Shown: in pieces, positions 34,146 to 43,398 of the stretch
Layout: each line of letters begins with the position of its first letter
How positions within the stretch are numbered: the stretch's first letter is position 1
Source: JANNSO01 sp964485395
Lineage (GTDB): Bacteria > Spirochaetota > Spirochaetia > Treponematales > UBA12059
Direction: 5' to 3'
Length of the DNA stretch: 64,000 nucleotides
NCBI GenBank assembly: GCA_964485395.1
Contig: CAZAJF010000018.1
Coordinates: 1 to 64,000 of the forward strand
The notes under the pieces: generated by a model
What the model was told of the DNA's origin: nothing
Database searches by the model: none
Seen by the model: the letters and a program-made list of their open reading frames with translations, nothing else
Translations under genes and position numbers: made by a program

Positions 34146-36323
34146 ATGCCCAAGCGCAACCTGAAACCCAGATTTTTCAACAGGGAACTGTCCTGGCTAG
34201 AGTTCAACGGCCGCGTGCTCGAGGAAGCCCAAAACCACGACAACCCCGCGCTTGAGCGCTTGAAATTCCTATCCATCGTGTCCTCCAATTTCGACGAGTT
34301 TTTCATGGTCCGCGTCGCGGCCATAAAGGCCAGGCTGCGCGGCGAGGCGCAAGTCCCCGATAATTCGGGCTTGTCTCCCGAGGCGCTTTTTTCCCGCGTC
34401 TCGGAACGGGCCCATGAAATTACCGAAGCCCAATACCAGGTTCTGGTCAGGGAGATACTCCCTGCGCTCAAGGCCGGCGGAATCCACGTAACGAGGCCGG
34501 CCGATTGGGACGGCGCCACCACCCTCAAGCTCGCCGAGTATTTTTCAACCCAGGTGGCGCCCTTGCTTACGCCGCTTATCATCGAGTTCAAGGCTGAGGA
34601 AAAACTGCGGCTTACCGCCAACCTGCGCATCCATGCCGCATTCCTCCTCTGCCTCGACGACGCTGCCGGAAAAAGCGCCTTGCAGGATAAGGCTTTGTCA
34701 GAGCACGGAGCGAAACCCGGCAGAGAGTATCTGGCCGTTATCCAGCTTCCACCCAAGTTGGGAAGGTTCCTTCCGCTTGTCTCGCTGGAAGCTTCCACGG
34801 TGCGGATGGCCTTGATCGACGATATCGTGCTCACTTTCGGCCAGGATATGTTCAAAGGCTTCAAGATATTGGATCGCCTGCTCTTCAAGGTTACGCGGGA
34901 CGCAGACATCGGCGTCGACGAATTCCGGGATGACGACTTCGTCGATGCAATGAAGGAAGTCCTCGTAAACCGACAGAGTTCCTTGCCGGTGCGCTTGTCC
35001 GTTTCCACGGAATCCGAGCGTATCGCCTCCATGCTCAAGGATATGCTGGGTTTGGAGGATCGGGACGTCTACCGTATGCCGGGACCCATCGACCTCAAGA
35101 GTTTCATGGAGCTTGTGGCGGTAAAAGGCTTTGACCGCCTTAGGTTTCCCCCGCGCGAGGCCTTTCCGGTATTCACTCCCACCGAGGAAAACAGCATTTG
35201 GGATGAGCTCCGGAAACGCGACATCGTGCTGCACCTGCCGTACGAGTCGTTTTCGCTGGTCACCGCTTTTTTCGAGAGCGCGGCCGCCGATCCCGCCGTC
35301 CTCGCGATTAAGGCTACACTGTACCGGACCTCCGGAGACTCTCCCGTAATCAAGGCGCTTACCAAGGCTGCCAAAAACGGCAAGCAGGTTACCGTAATCG
35401 TGGAGCTGAAAGCCCGTTTCGACGAAGAGCGCAACATTGCCTGGGCCAACCAGCTGGAACAGGCGGGCGCCATCGTCGTATACGGCGTGGCGCACCTCAA
35501 GGTGCATGCCAAGGCGGCGATAGTCGTGCGCCGCGAAGAGGACGGTCTCATTCGGCGCTACGCCCACGTGTCCACGGGCAACTACGACGACAGGACGGCC
35601 AAACTCTACGCGGATCTCTCGCTGTTTACGACGAATCCCGCGCTGTGCGCCGATCTCGGCTCGTTCTTCAACATGCTTACCGGCCTCTCCAATCTCGGCG
35701 ACCTGAAGCTGCTGTCCATGGCGCCGTTCGACCTGAAGCGGCGGCTGCTTCTGTTGATCGAGAGGGAAACCGGGCGCAGCACGCCCGAATCCCCCGGTCT
35801 CATCGTAGCCAAGATCAACTCGCTCTGCGATGCCGATATAATCGAGGCGCTGTACCGGGCGTCGCAGGCCGGGGTTCAGGTGCTGCTCAACGTGCGCGGC
35901 GTATGCCAGCTGGTTCCCGGCGTAAAGGGAATGTCGGAAACGATAAACGTCGTGTCCGTCGTGGGACGCGTCCTGGAACATTCGCGCATCCTGTACTGCA
36001 GGAATGGCGGCGCCGAGGAGATGTATATTTCCAGCGCGGACTGGATGCCCCGAAACCTCGAGCGGCGCATCGAGCTGCTTTTTCCCGTGCAATCCGAGGC
36101 CGTCCGCGAGCGGATTTACGATATACTTTTATCGTATTTCGTGGATACCATGCATGCGCGCGCTCTCTCGGCGGGAGGCACGTGGCGGAAGGTGCCTTCG
36201 GGGACGGGCGAGGACCGGTTTTCCGCCCAGGACTATTACTATGCCGAAGCGAAGCGCCGTTTCGAATCCGTCGCGAGCAAGGCCGTTTCCGGCGAGCTTC
36301 AGGTGCGCCGCAAGGCTCCCTGA
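34146..36323 (+). CDS. ppk1: Polyphosphate kinase 1
   Basis: A 725-residue enzyme of typical length that polymerises the gamma-phosphate of ATP into polyphosphate and works in reverse. The N domain starts FFNRELSWLEFNGRVLEEA. The C1/C2 phospholipase-D-like domains contain the autophosphorylated histidine H454 (LKVHAKAAIV) and H474 (YAHVSTGNYDD). The C-terminal part keeps ADWMPRNLERRIE. The start follows GAGG weakly, 13 bases after ppx, consistent with coupling. Confidence 0.95.
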   Translation: MPKRNLKPRFFNRELSWLEFNGRVLEEAQNHDNPALERLKFLSIVSSNFDEFFMVRVAAIKARLRGEAQVPDNSGLSPEALFSRVSERAHEITEAQYQVLVREILPALKAGGIHVTRPADWDGATTLKLAEYFSTQVAPLLTPLIIEFKAEEKLRLTANLRIHAAFLLCLDDAAGKSALQDKALSEHGAKPGREYLAVIQLPPKLGRFLPLVSLEASTVRMALIDDIVLTFGQDMFKGFKILDRLLFKVTRDADIGVDEFRDDDFVDAMKEVLVNRQSSLPVRLSVSTESERIASMLKDMLGLEDRDVYRMPGPIDLKSFMELVAVKGFDRLRFPPREAFPVFTPTEENSIWDELRKRDIVLHLPYESFSLVTAFFESAAADPAVLAIKATLYRTSGDSPVIKALTKAAKNGKQVTVIVELKARFDEERNIAWANQLEQAGAIVVYGVAHLKVHAKAAIVVRREEDGLIRRYAHVSTGNYDDRTAKLYADLSLFTTNPALCADLGSFFNMLTGLSNLGDLKLLSMAPFDLKRRLLLLIERETGRSTPESPGLIVAKINSLCDADIIEALYRASQAGVQVLLNVRGVCQLVPGVKGMSETINVVSVVGRVLEHSRILYCRNGGAEEMYISSADWMPRNLERRIELLFPVQSEAVRERIYDILLSYFVDTMHARALSAGGTWRKVPSGTGEDRFSAQDYYYAEAKRRFESVASKAVSGELQVRRKAP

Positions 36324-36343
36324 TTTTAGGCTGGGTTTTTTGA

Positions 36344-36372
36344 TTGCCCCGCGACTTGATTTTGTATATACT
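36344..36372 (+). promoter_or_regulatory. Predicted promoter of glgA
   Basis: TTGCCC at 36344-36349, 17-base spacer, TATACT at 36367-36372. The start codon lies 33 bases downstream, with AAGGAG in the leader, so this is a normal led transcript. Confidence 0.5.
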
Positions 36373-36404
36373 TTGCTGCAGTATCGGCTTCAAGGAGTTA
36401 TGCG

Positions 36405-37886
36405 GTGAACATACTTATGGTATCCAGCGAGGCAACCCCGTTTGCCAAATCAGGTGGGCTCGCCGATGCCGTTTCAGCATTGTCCCGCGCTATGCGGCGC
36501 GCAGGGCACGATGTGCGTATCGTCATGCCGCGCTATTATTCCATAGACAAGGCCAAGCTCAAGCTCATTCCGGGCGCCATGGGCGTCAAGGTTGGTCCGG
36601 GCGAGGAGTGGTGCGCCGTCTACGAGGACGTGCTGCCTTCTACCGACATCCCTGTGTATTTCGTGGATCACGAGAAGTTTTTCGGCCGCGACGGAATTTA
36701 CGGCGACAGGATGCAATCGGATTTCGCCGACAACGCCCAGCGCTTTTCCTTTTTCTCGGCGTCGGTTTTTCAGGTATGCCGGAAGATAGGCTGGGTGCCG
36801 GATATCTTTCACGCCCACGACTGGCCCTCCGCACTCGTGCCCGTTTACCTTCGCTACTCCGAGCGCGGCGGGGTCTTCGATTCTTCCGTCTCGGTCTTCA
36901 CGATTCATAACCTGGGCTACCAAGGCGTGTACCCCAAGAACGTATTCCCGTTCCTCAACCTGCCCTGGGAGGCGTATCACGGGGCGGGGCTCGAATATTT
37001 CGATAACATCAACCTGCTCAAGGCCGGAATCACCTGCGCGCACAGGCTCTCCACCGTCTCGCCCACCTATGCCTCGGAGATACAGACCGCCGATTACGGC
37101 TGCTCGCTGGACGGCCTTCTCCGCGCGCGCAGCTCCGATCTCGTAGGAATACTCAACGGCGTGGACCTGGACGACTGGAATCCCGCCACCGACAAGCACC
37201 TTCCGGCCAATTACAGCTGGGACGACATGCGCGGCAAGGCTGTCTGCAAGCAGGCTTTGCAGAGGGAGTTCGGCCTGCCGGAGGATCCTTCCATCCCAAT
37301 TCTTGGGCTCGTGTCCCGATTGACCGACCAGAAAGGCGTGGGCGAGCTTTTCGGCCCCACGTACGGCGCGGCCTGGCAGATGTGCCGGGACATGAATATC
37401 CAGTTCATAATCCAGGGTACCGGCGAGCCCTGGTGCGAAAACGAACTTCGGTCGCTCACCGAAAAACTGCCCAATCTCAAGGCCCGCATCGGGTATTCGG
37501 AAAAGCTGGCCCACCTCATAGAGGCGGGATCGGATTTTTTTATCATGCCCAGCCGCTACGAGCCCTGCGGCCTGAACCAGATGTACTCGCTCCATTACGG
37601 CACCATGCCCATCGTGCGAAGGACCGGGGGATTGGCGGATACGGTATCTAATTATAACCAGGAATCCGGCAGCGGCACGGGCTTCGTGTTCGATTACCTC
37701 TCGCCGCGCGCGATATACGACACGACAGGCTGGGCCGTCTGGGTTTGGTACAACAGGCAGGAACACCTGAAGGCGATGCGCCTTCGGGCCATGCAGCTTG
37801 AATTCTCGTGGGACAAGTCCGCGAGGGAATACTGCACGCTCTACGGCGCCATCAGCCCGGCGGCAAGACAAGGGGAGATCGCATGA
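36405..37886 (+). CDS. glgA: Glycogen synthase (ADP-glucose type)
   Basis: A 493-residue GT5 glycosyltransferase. The N-terminal KSGGL motif (residues 15-19) binds ADP-glucose, and the C-terminal IMPSRYEPCGLNQMYSLHYG is the retaining-transferase E-x7-E region. Start GTG at 36405 has AAGGAG seven bases upstream. An ATG at 36400, too close to that site, opens a two-codon frame (ATG CGG TGA) whose stop overlaps the GTG. It elongates alpha-1,4-glucan for storage. Its end overlaps the next gene (ATGA). No other glg gene is present in the window. Confidence 0.95.
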   Translation: MNILMVSSEATPFAKSGGLADAVSALSRAMRRAGHDVRIVMPRYYSIDKAKLKLIPGAMGVKVGPGEEWCAVYEDVLPSTDIPVYFVDHEKFFGRDGIYGDRMQSDFADNAQRFSFFSASVFQVCRKIGWVPDIFHAHDWPSALVPVYLRYSERGGVFDSSVSVFTIHNLGYQGVYPKNVFPFLNLPWEAYHGAGLEYFDNINLLKAGITCAHRLSTVSPTYASEIQTADYGCSLDGLLRARSSDLVGILNGVDLDDWNPATDKHLPANYSWDDMRGKAVCKQALQREFGLPEDPSIPILGLVSRLTDQKGVGELFGPTYGAAWQMCRDMNIQFIIQGTGEPWCENELRSLTEKLPNLKARIGYSEKLAHLIEAGSDFFIMPSRYEPCGLNQMYSLHYGTMPIVRRTGGLADTVSNYNQESGSGTGFVFDYLSPRAIYDTTGWAVWVWYNRQEHLKAMRLRAMQLEFSWDKSAREYCTLYGAISPAARQGEIA

Positions 37887-39415
37887 AAACGGACACCAAA
37901 GTATACGATTACAAGAAAGACAAAGTACGCCAGGCCATCCTCGGAGCATTCAAGAAAAACCGCGGTGAGTCCACGGTGGCCGATCTCGTGGCCTTTACCG
38001 GGTTGCCGAAATACCAGGTGGAGACCGAACTTCCCGCAGTGGCGGACGAGTATTCGGGCAGGCTCAAGGTTACCGAGTCCGGCGAGATCCTCTACTCCTT
38101 CCCGCGCGGCTACGCAAGCCGGTACCGGGGTTTCATCCCGGGGCTCAAGCGCTTCTGGAAAGGTTTCAAGAAAGGCCTCGCGGCGGTTCTTTCCCTCCTC
38201 TTCAAGATTTGGATCATGGTCATGCTCATCGGCTATTTCGCGCTGTTCGTCGCCCTGGTCGTCGTGGCGCTCGTGGCATCCATCGCCGGTACGTTCGCGG
38301 GCGGAAAAGACAGCAAGAGCAGCGGCCGATCCGGTGGAATCGGCGGGCTGGGCCTGGCCATGCGCCTCGTGGAACTGTTCGTGCGCATCTGGTTCTATAA
38401 CGAGATGTTCAACGGTTCGTCATCTTCCCGCGGCTCCTTCAACCTGCGCGCGCGAAGCAAGGAGCAGAGGAGACCTTTGCACAAGGCCATATTCTCGTTC
38501 GTGTTCGGCGAGCCCGATCCGAACGCGGAACACGATGCCGTGCAAAAACAGGTTTTCGTCTCCCTGGCCAGGCAAAAAAAAGGAATCGTGCTGCTCGAGG
38601 ATTTCATGAGCCTCACCGGTCTCCCGCCTGCGGACGCAGAACTGGCCATCTCTTCCTACCTCTACGAATTCGAGGGAAGCGCCGAGGTCAGCCCCTCGGG
38701 AACCGTGTACTACCATTTCCCGTCGCTGCTCAAGAGCGCGCGCGCCGTTTCCCCTAACGCCGTTTCCGGGGATTCGGGGTATTCCGCGATGAAGAAACTG
38801 CGCCAGTTCTCGGCCAACAAAGGCGGCTCGAATTTCTGGTACGGGGCCATCAATACGGTAAACCTCGCCTTCGGGTCCTACTTCATCTACATGTTCGCCT
38901 CGGGGGCGTCCACCATAGTCCGCATGTTCCATGATAAAATGATAATTACCGGAAGTTTTCTTTACGAGATTACGGGGAGCATCCTGTCCCAGTTCCTGGG
39001 AGTCGCGAATCCTGCGCCCGTGCTGCTCGTGAGCCTGGGCATCGTGCCCGTCGCTTTTTCAGCGCTTTTTTGGCTGGTTCCCGCGTTGCGCTTCATTCGG
39101 CTCAAAAAGCAGAACGAGCTCGTAAAGCGGGAAAACGCCAGGCGATACCTTTATTCCGCCGCGCTCGCCCATCCTGCGCGCGTGGATTCCGGCGTCTTCA
39201 AGGCCTTGCCCGCCTCCTCGCTGCCGACCGACCAGAAGAAACTCGTGCGCGCAGTCGACGAGCTCGCGGCTTATGAAGCCGGGGAGCCGGATTCCGCCGG
39301 AGCCTGGAACCTCGCCGAGCTTCAGCGGAAGGTACGGGACGCCGACGCGTTGCGCGCCAAGGTTCGTCCCGAGGATTACGAGGCGGGCGCCACGGTCTTC
39401 GACAGCGATTCCTGA
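37883..39415 (+). CDS. Membrane protein with duplicated winged-helix-like module
   Basis: A 510-residue protein of unrecognised family, coupled to glgA by ATGA overlap. Two similar ~70-residue segments are visible: TVADLVAFTGLPKYQVETEL...EILYSFP near residues 30-75 and LLEDFMSLTGLPPADAELAI...TVYYHFP near 235-275. Both read like small winged-helix domains. A long hydrophobic segment follows the first (IWIMVMLIGYFALFVALVVV), and two or three more helices follow the second. The C-terminus is charged and helical. The glgA coupling may be only positional. Confidence 0.55.
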   Translation: MKTDTKVYDYKKDKVRQAILGAFKKNRGESTVADLVAFTGLPKYQVETELPAVADEYSGRLKVTESGEILYSFPRGYASRYRGFIPGLKRFWKGFKKGLAAVLSLLFKIWIMVMLIGYFALFVALVVVALVASIAGTFAGGKDSKSSGRSGGIGGLGLAMRLVELFVRIWFYNEMFNGSSSSRGSFNLRARSKEQRRPLHKAIFSFVFGEPDPNAEHDAVQKQVFVSLARQKKGIVLLEDFMSLTGLPPADAELAISSYLYEFEGSAEVSPSGTVYYHFPSLLKSARAVSPNAVSGDSGYSAMKKLRQFSANKGGSNFWYGAINTVNLAFGSYFIYMFASGASTIVRMFHDKMIITGSFLYEITGSILSQFLGVANPAPVLLVSLGIVPVAFSALFWLVPALRFIRLKKQNELVKRENARRYLYSAALAHPARVDSGVFKALPASSLPTDQKKLVRAVDELAAYEAGEPDSAGAWNLAELQRKVRDADALRAKVRPEDYEAGATVFDSDS

Positions 39416-40320
39416 TGGCGGACGCAGAAAAAAACTCGGCTCACCTGAAACGGACGCGCCTGTCGGGCGTCCTGTTCGCGGTAGTTTCCGCATCCGGTTT
39501 CGCCGTGCTCGGGCTTTTCGCCAAGCTCATCTACGGCGAGGGTTTCGCCGTACCTCAGGCACTCGCCTGGAGGTTTACCGTCGCCGCCGTTTTTCTCTGG
39601 GCTTATCTTCTCATAGCCAAGAAATACAGGCACCCAGCTCGACTGTACGGCAAGCTCGCCCTTTTGGGGCTGTTCGGATTTACCCCCCAGGCAGGTCTTT
39701 ATTTTTTGACGGTAAGCTACCTGGAGCCCGGCCTTACCTCGCTTCTCCTGTATCTGTATCCCGCTTTCGTCGTAATCTTCGGAATTTTGTTCCTTCGCAG
39801 AAAGCCCGGTTCAACCCAGATACTCGCCTTGGCCCTGTCCTTGACCGGGTGCGTGCTCACGTTCTGGACGAGGGGCAATTACCCGATGATCGGTTACGTG
39901 CTGGGCGTAACGGTGGCTTTGGCGTATGCTGGTTATATTTTAGTTACTGAGCGCGTCCTGGCGGGGGTGGATCCCGTATTCGCCACCACGGTCATCATGA
40001 CGGTCGCCGCGGCTTTCTACTGGATGCTGAGCGTCTCGGGCGGCGTCGTGCGATTTCCCGCAAGTTGGCAAGCGGTCGCGGGCATCCTCGGCGTTGCGGT
40101 GATTTCCACCATGCTGCCGGTAATAACTCTTTTTGCGGCGCTCAAACGGATCGGCTCGGCGGACGCGTCCCTCGTTTCCACCGTGGAGCCGCTGATCACT
40201 ATCTGCGTCTCCGCGCTCGTGCTCGGCGAGAGGCTGGGACCCCTCCAGCTCGCCGGAGGAGCGTTCATACTCGCCTCGCTTCTGGTGCTCAATCTCCGGG
40301 GCGGTAAGGCGGCCGCGTAG
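39415..40320 (+). CDS. DMT superfamily transporter (two EamA domains)
   Basis: A 301-residue, ten-helix EamA-type permease (LSGVLFAVVSASGFAVLGLF at the N-terminus; AALKRIGSADASLVSTVEPL in the second repeat, a family hallmark). Its ATG shares a base with the TGA of the previous gene (TGATG), so it is translated by reinitiation. The substrate is unknown. It resembles the other DMT protein in this window (14119-15069) only at family level. Confidence 0.82.
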   Translation: MADAEKNSAHLKRTRLSGVLFAVVSASGFAVLGLFAKLIYGEGFAVPQALAWRFTVAAVFLWAYLLIAKKYRHPARLYGKLALLGLFGFTPQAGLYFLTVSYLEPGLTSLLLYLYPAFVVIFGILFLRRKPGSTQILALALSLTGCVLTFWTRGNYPMIGYVLGVTVALAYAGYILVTERVLAGVDPVFATTVIMTVAAAFYWMLSVSGGVVRFPASWQAVAGILGVAVISTMLPVITLFAALKRIGSADASLVSTVEPLITICVSALVLGERLGPLQLAGGAFILASLLVLNLRGGKAAA

Positions 40321-40352
40321 CGCGGATTCGGCGCCAACCGGGGTATGCGGTT

Positions 40353-41174
40353 CTATCGGTACAGCGAGTCCAGGGCGGCGACGAGTTTTTTTGCCTCGCC
40401 CGCGCTGTAGTCCGGCGGCGCTATGCTCGGCTCTTCCGGGCATGGGCTGATGAGAGCCCCTCCCGCCAGTGCTGCCGTGAATAATTTTGAATATTCAATG
40501 GATTCATCCCGGCGGAACAAATAGGGGCCGGCGCGCAGAAAATGTTTTTCCAGGATATCCCCGAATTTTCGCCAATGCCCCTCCTCGTAACCGTTCTCGG
40601 CCGATCGCGCCAGAGTGTCCAGGGCTCGGCAAGCCGCATGATGCATGAGGGGTGGGATCAATTCTCCTTTCAAGGCGTGGCCGGCGGCTTCATCGCGGGC
40701 CAGCAGGCATGAGGGAGCGAACGGACGGGGGCAGGGCAGCCGCGCCAGCGCAAAGCCGAAATTATCCGGCACAGTGGAGAAGGGGCGCGCAAGCCCGATG
40801 CCGAAGGCATCGCCTGAGTTTTCGGGGGAGGCTCCCGGCCGTCGGATGTCCACGACGGTAATCTTTTTATTCAGGGCGAGAGCCAGGGCTTCCAGCGCTC
40901 TCTCCTCGTTTATGAAGAGGAAGGCCGCGCTGAATTCGGGCCACGTGGAACCAAGGGCTTTCATGAGCCGGGCCTCGTGAAGGCCGGGGTAGGCGCGGGT
41001 CAGGCCCTTTTCCGCGGCATTGCCCGCATATAGGATCGCTGATTTTTCGCCGTCGCCCAAGAGGCCTCGGCCGCCGTCCAGCCACAAGTCCAGTACGCGG
41101 GTGCCGTCCGCCGTATAGAGCCGGTTTCCGCGGATGCGCCGGACGGGTTTCAATAATCGAAGTAAATTATCCAT
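40353..41174 (-). CDS. Degenerate aminotransferase-fold protein
   Basis: A 273-residue protein. Its start (IRGNRLYTADGTRVLDLWLD, then GGRGLLG) matches the N-terminal strands of class III aminotransferases, but it is ~150 residues shorter than the family and I see no PLP-lysine motif or DE/DD cofactor aspartate motif. It probably cannot transaminate and may be a structural or regulatory relative. GGAG lies before the ATG. It lies 31 bases after the uvrD-like gene ends and is convergent with the DMT transporter. Confidence 0.5.
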   Translation of the reverse strand: MDNLLRLLKPVRRIRGNRLYTADGTRVLDLWLDGGRGLLGDGEKSAILYAGNAAEKGLTRAYPGLHEARLMKALGSTWPEFSAAFLFINEERALEALALALNKKITVVDIRRPGASPENSGDAFGIGLARPFSTVPDNFGFALARLPCPRPFAPSCLLARDEAAGHALKGELIPPLMHHAACRALDTLARSAENGYEEGHWRKFGDILEKHFLRAGPYLFRRDESIEYSKLFTAALAGGALISPCPEEPSIAPPDYSAGEAKKLVAALDSLYR

Positions 41175-41205
41175 GGTGGTCTCCGTAGCGTCCCGGTGCG
41201 GGTTT

Positions 41206-43398
41206 TCAGTCGCCTAATATCTCGAGCTTGTTCGTAAACTTCGGAAAGAACTGGAGCGTCCTGCCGCTCTCGAAATGTACCGTAACGCAGGTTCCCGCCT
41301 CTCCTGCCGGCGCAACCTTGACGATGCGGCCGCTGCCGTGGTCGTCGTGATAGACGGCGGTGCCGACCTTCCAAGCGCTCATGCTCTTGATGGCGCCGAG
41401 GTCGATTTCTCCGCCGAATTTTCTTATCGCTTTCGGCGGTATCTCGGCGAGGAAAATCGAAGGCGGATATTCCATGATGCGTCCACGGAAGAGCCTGCGC
41501 ATGCAGTAGGTCAGGTGCAATTCGTCCTTCGCGCGCGTCATGGCAACGTACAGGAGGCGTCGCTGTTCCTCGAGGTCGTCGCCTTCCTCGTTGTCGCGCG
41601 GGAACAATCCCTGTTCCATGCCCGTTATCACGACGAGAGGAAACTCGAGGCCTTTGGTATTGTGCATGGTTATCAAGGTAACGGCGTCGGGCGAGGCTTC
41701 CTTGGAGGACATCGCCCGGTCCAGCTCCACGGCTTCGAGGAAATCGGACAGGCCGTCGCGGGTGGCCGGGTAATCGCTCGCGGCATTGATGAGCTCGTCG
41801 AGGTTGGCCACCTTCTGGGTGCCCGCGATCTCGTCCTGGTTCCTGTGGTACTCGAGGAGGCCGGATTCCTTGATGGCCAGTTCGGTCACGCGAGCGAGGC
41901 TGTCCTGCGGTGCCGGTGCCTTCCTGTTCCGCTTGTTCAGAAGCTCCATGCCGTCGGGATCGGCGGACTCGCCGGCTCCGGCGGATCCCTGTGAGTCAAG
42001 CTTCTGCAATATTTTTTTCATGATATCGGAAAACGCCGACAGGCCGTTCCGGGATCTGGCAGCCTTGAGCTTGGTATCGATGGCGGCGCTCAGGAGATTC
42101 CCGTCGTTCGCGAAGGCCGCCTCCACGATCAGTTCGAGGCTCGATTCGCCGATGCCGCGCGCGGGCTTGTTGGCTATTCGCCTGAAGGCCACCTCGTCCC
42201 TTGCGTTGCATGCGAGCGCCAGCAGGGCAAGGGCGTCCTTTACTTCCTCGCGTTCGTAGAATCTCAGGGCTCCTACGAGGCGGTACGGAATTCCGGCGGC
42301 GGGAAAGTTTCTCTCGAAAAGGAGGGACTGCGCGTTGGTACGGTAGAGAATCGCTATATCCGAGAAGGAGCCTCCGGCGCGGATGTGCCCGTCGATAAGC
42401 CGCACGCAGTAGGCGACTTCCTCGTCGTGGTCCTGCAGCACCGCGAGCACCGGTTTCTCGCCGCCCTTGCGCTCGGCGCGGAGCGTCTTTCCCAGGCGGT
42501 CTTCGTTGTTCTCCACGACGGCCGAGGCGATGTCCAGTATGGCCTGGTACGAGCGGTAATTGCGTTCCAGCTTGATGACCGCGGTGTTCGGGAAGATGTT
42601 CGGAAATTCGAGGATGTTGCGGACTTCCGCGCCCCGGAAGCGGTAGATGCTCTGGTCGTCGTCGCCCACGACGCACACGTACGCCCCGGGGCCCGCCAGC
42701 GCCTTGAGAAGCGCGAACTGGGCCACGTTGGAGTCCTGGTACTCGTCCACCATGATTACGCGGAAGCGCGCGTGCGTCCGCTCCCGTACTACGGCGTCGC
42801 TTTCGAGGATCCTCGTGGGCATGGCGATAAGGTCGCCGAAGTCGACGTTGCCCGTCGCCCTGAGGCGGCGCTCGTACTCGAAGTAATTACGGGAAAAATC
42901 GTCCCTGCCGTCGAACAGGCCGTCGAGCCCCGGCGAGTCCGGCGTCATGTTATAATCTTTTGCCCTGGCAAAGTCGCGCGCCAGCTTGGAGGCGTCTGCC
43001 CTGGTCAAGCCGGGGAAGGCCGCCTTGGCGAGCGTCGTGGAGTCGTCGTCGTCATAGATGGTAAAGTTTTTATCGAGGCCTGCGCTCTGGGCGTTCCTGC
43101 GCAAAAACCACGCCCCGAAGGAATGGAAGGTGCGCAGGTTGGCGCGTTCGCACAATGGCTCGATGGCGCAGGCGCGTTCGCGCATTTCCGCGGCGGCTTT
43201 ATTGGTAAACGTGACCGCCAGTATGGATTCGGGGGCTACCCCGCGTTCGCGGATAAGGTAGGCTATCTTCGTGGTTATGACGCGAGTCTTGCCTGAGCCG
43301 GCACCGGCCAGTATAAGGAGGTTTCCGCCTTCGTGCAGCACCGCGGCCTGCTGTTCCGGATTCAGGCTCGTAAGGTAACCGGGCAGGGCGGCTTTCAT
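41206..43398 (-). CDS. UvrD/PcrA-type superfamily 1 DNA helicase
   Basis: A 730-residue 3'-5' helicase. It has the Q motif LNPEQQAAVLHEGGN, Walker A AGAGSGKTRVIT (~residue 31), Walker B VDEYQDSN, motif III GDDDQSIYRFRGA, motif IV LERNYRS and motif VI LYVAMTRAKDELHL. A C-terminal ~60-residue segment ending LQFFPKFTNKLEILGD resembles the Tudor-like RNA-polymerase-contact domain of PcrA. It unwinds DNA in repair and replication restart. The ATG overlaps the rimO stop (ATGA). Confidence 0.93.
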   Translation of the reverse strand: MKAALPGYLTSLNPEQQAAVLHEGGNLLILAGAGSGKTRVITTKIAYLIRERGVAPESILAVTFTNKAAAEMRERACAIEPLCERANLRTFHSFGAWFLRRNAQSAGLDKNFTIYDDDDSTTLAKAAFPGLTRADASKLARDFARAKDYNMTPDSPGLDGLFDGRDDFSRNYFEYERRLRATGNVDFGDLIAMPTRILESDAVVRERTHARFRVIMVDEYQDSNVAQFALLKALAGPGAYVCVVGDDDQSIYRFRGAEVRNILEFPNIFPNTAVIKLERNYRSYQAILDIASAVVENNEDRLGKTLRAERKGGEKPVLAVLQDHDEEVAYCVRLIDGHIRAGGSFSDIAILYRTNAQSLLFERNFPAAGIPYRLVGALRFYEREEVKDALALLALACNARDEVAFRRIANKPARGIGESSLELIVEAAFANDGNLLSAAIDTKLKAARSRNGLSAFSDIMKKILQKLDSQGSAGAGESADPDGMELLNKRNRKAPAPQDSLARVTELAIKESGLLEYHRNQDEIAGTQKVANLDELINAASDYPATRDGLSDFLEAVELDRAMSSKEASPDAVTLITMHNTKGLEFPLVVITGMEQGLFPRDNEEGDDLEEQRRLLYVAMTRAKDELHLTYCMRRLFRGRIMEYPPSIFLAEIPPKAIRKFGGEIDLGAIKSMSAWKVGTAVYHDDHGSGRIVKVAPAGEAGTCVTVHFESGRTLQFFPKFTNKLEILGD

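Noticed and set aside
36474..37949. Long open frame on the minus strand (491 codons)
   Set aside because: It is antisense to glgA with its codon bias mirrored; glgA motifs are unmistakable. The same applies to the minus-strand frame at 34698-36092 inside ppk1.
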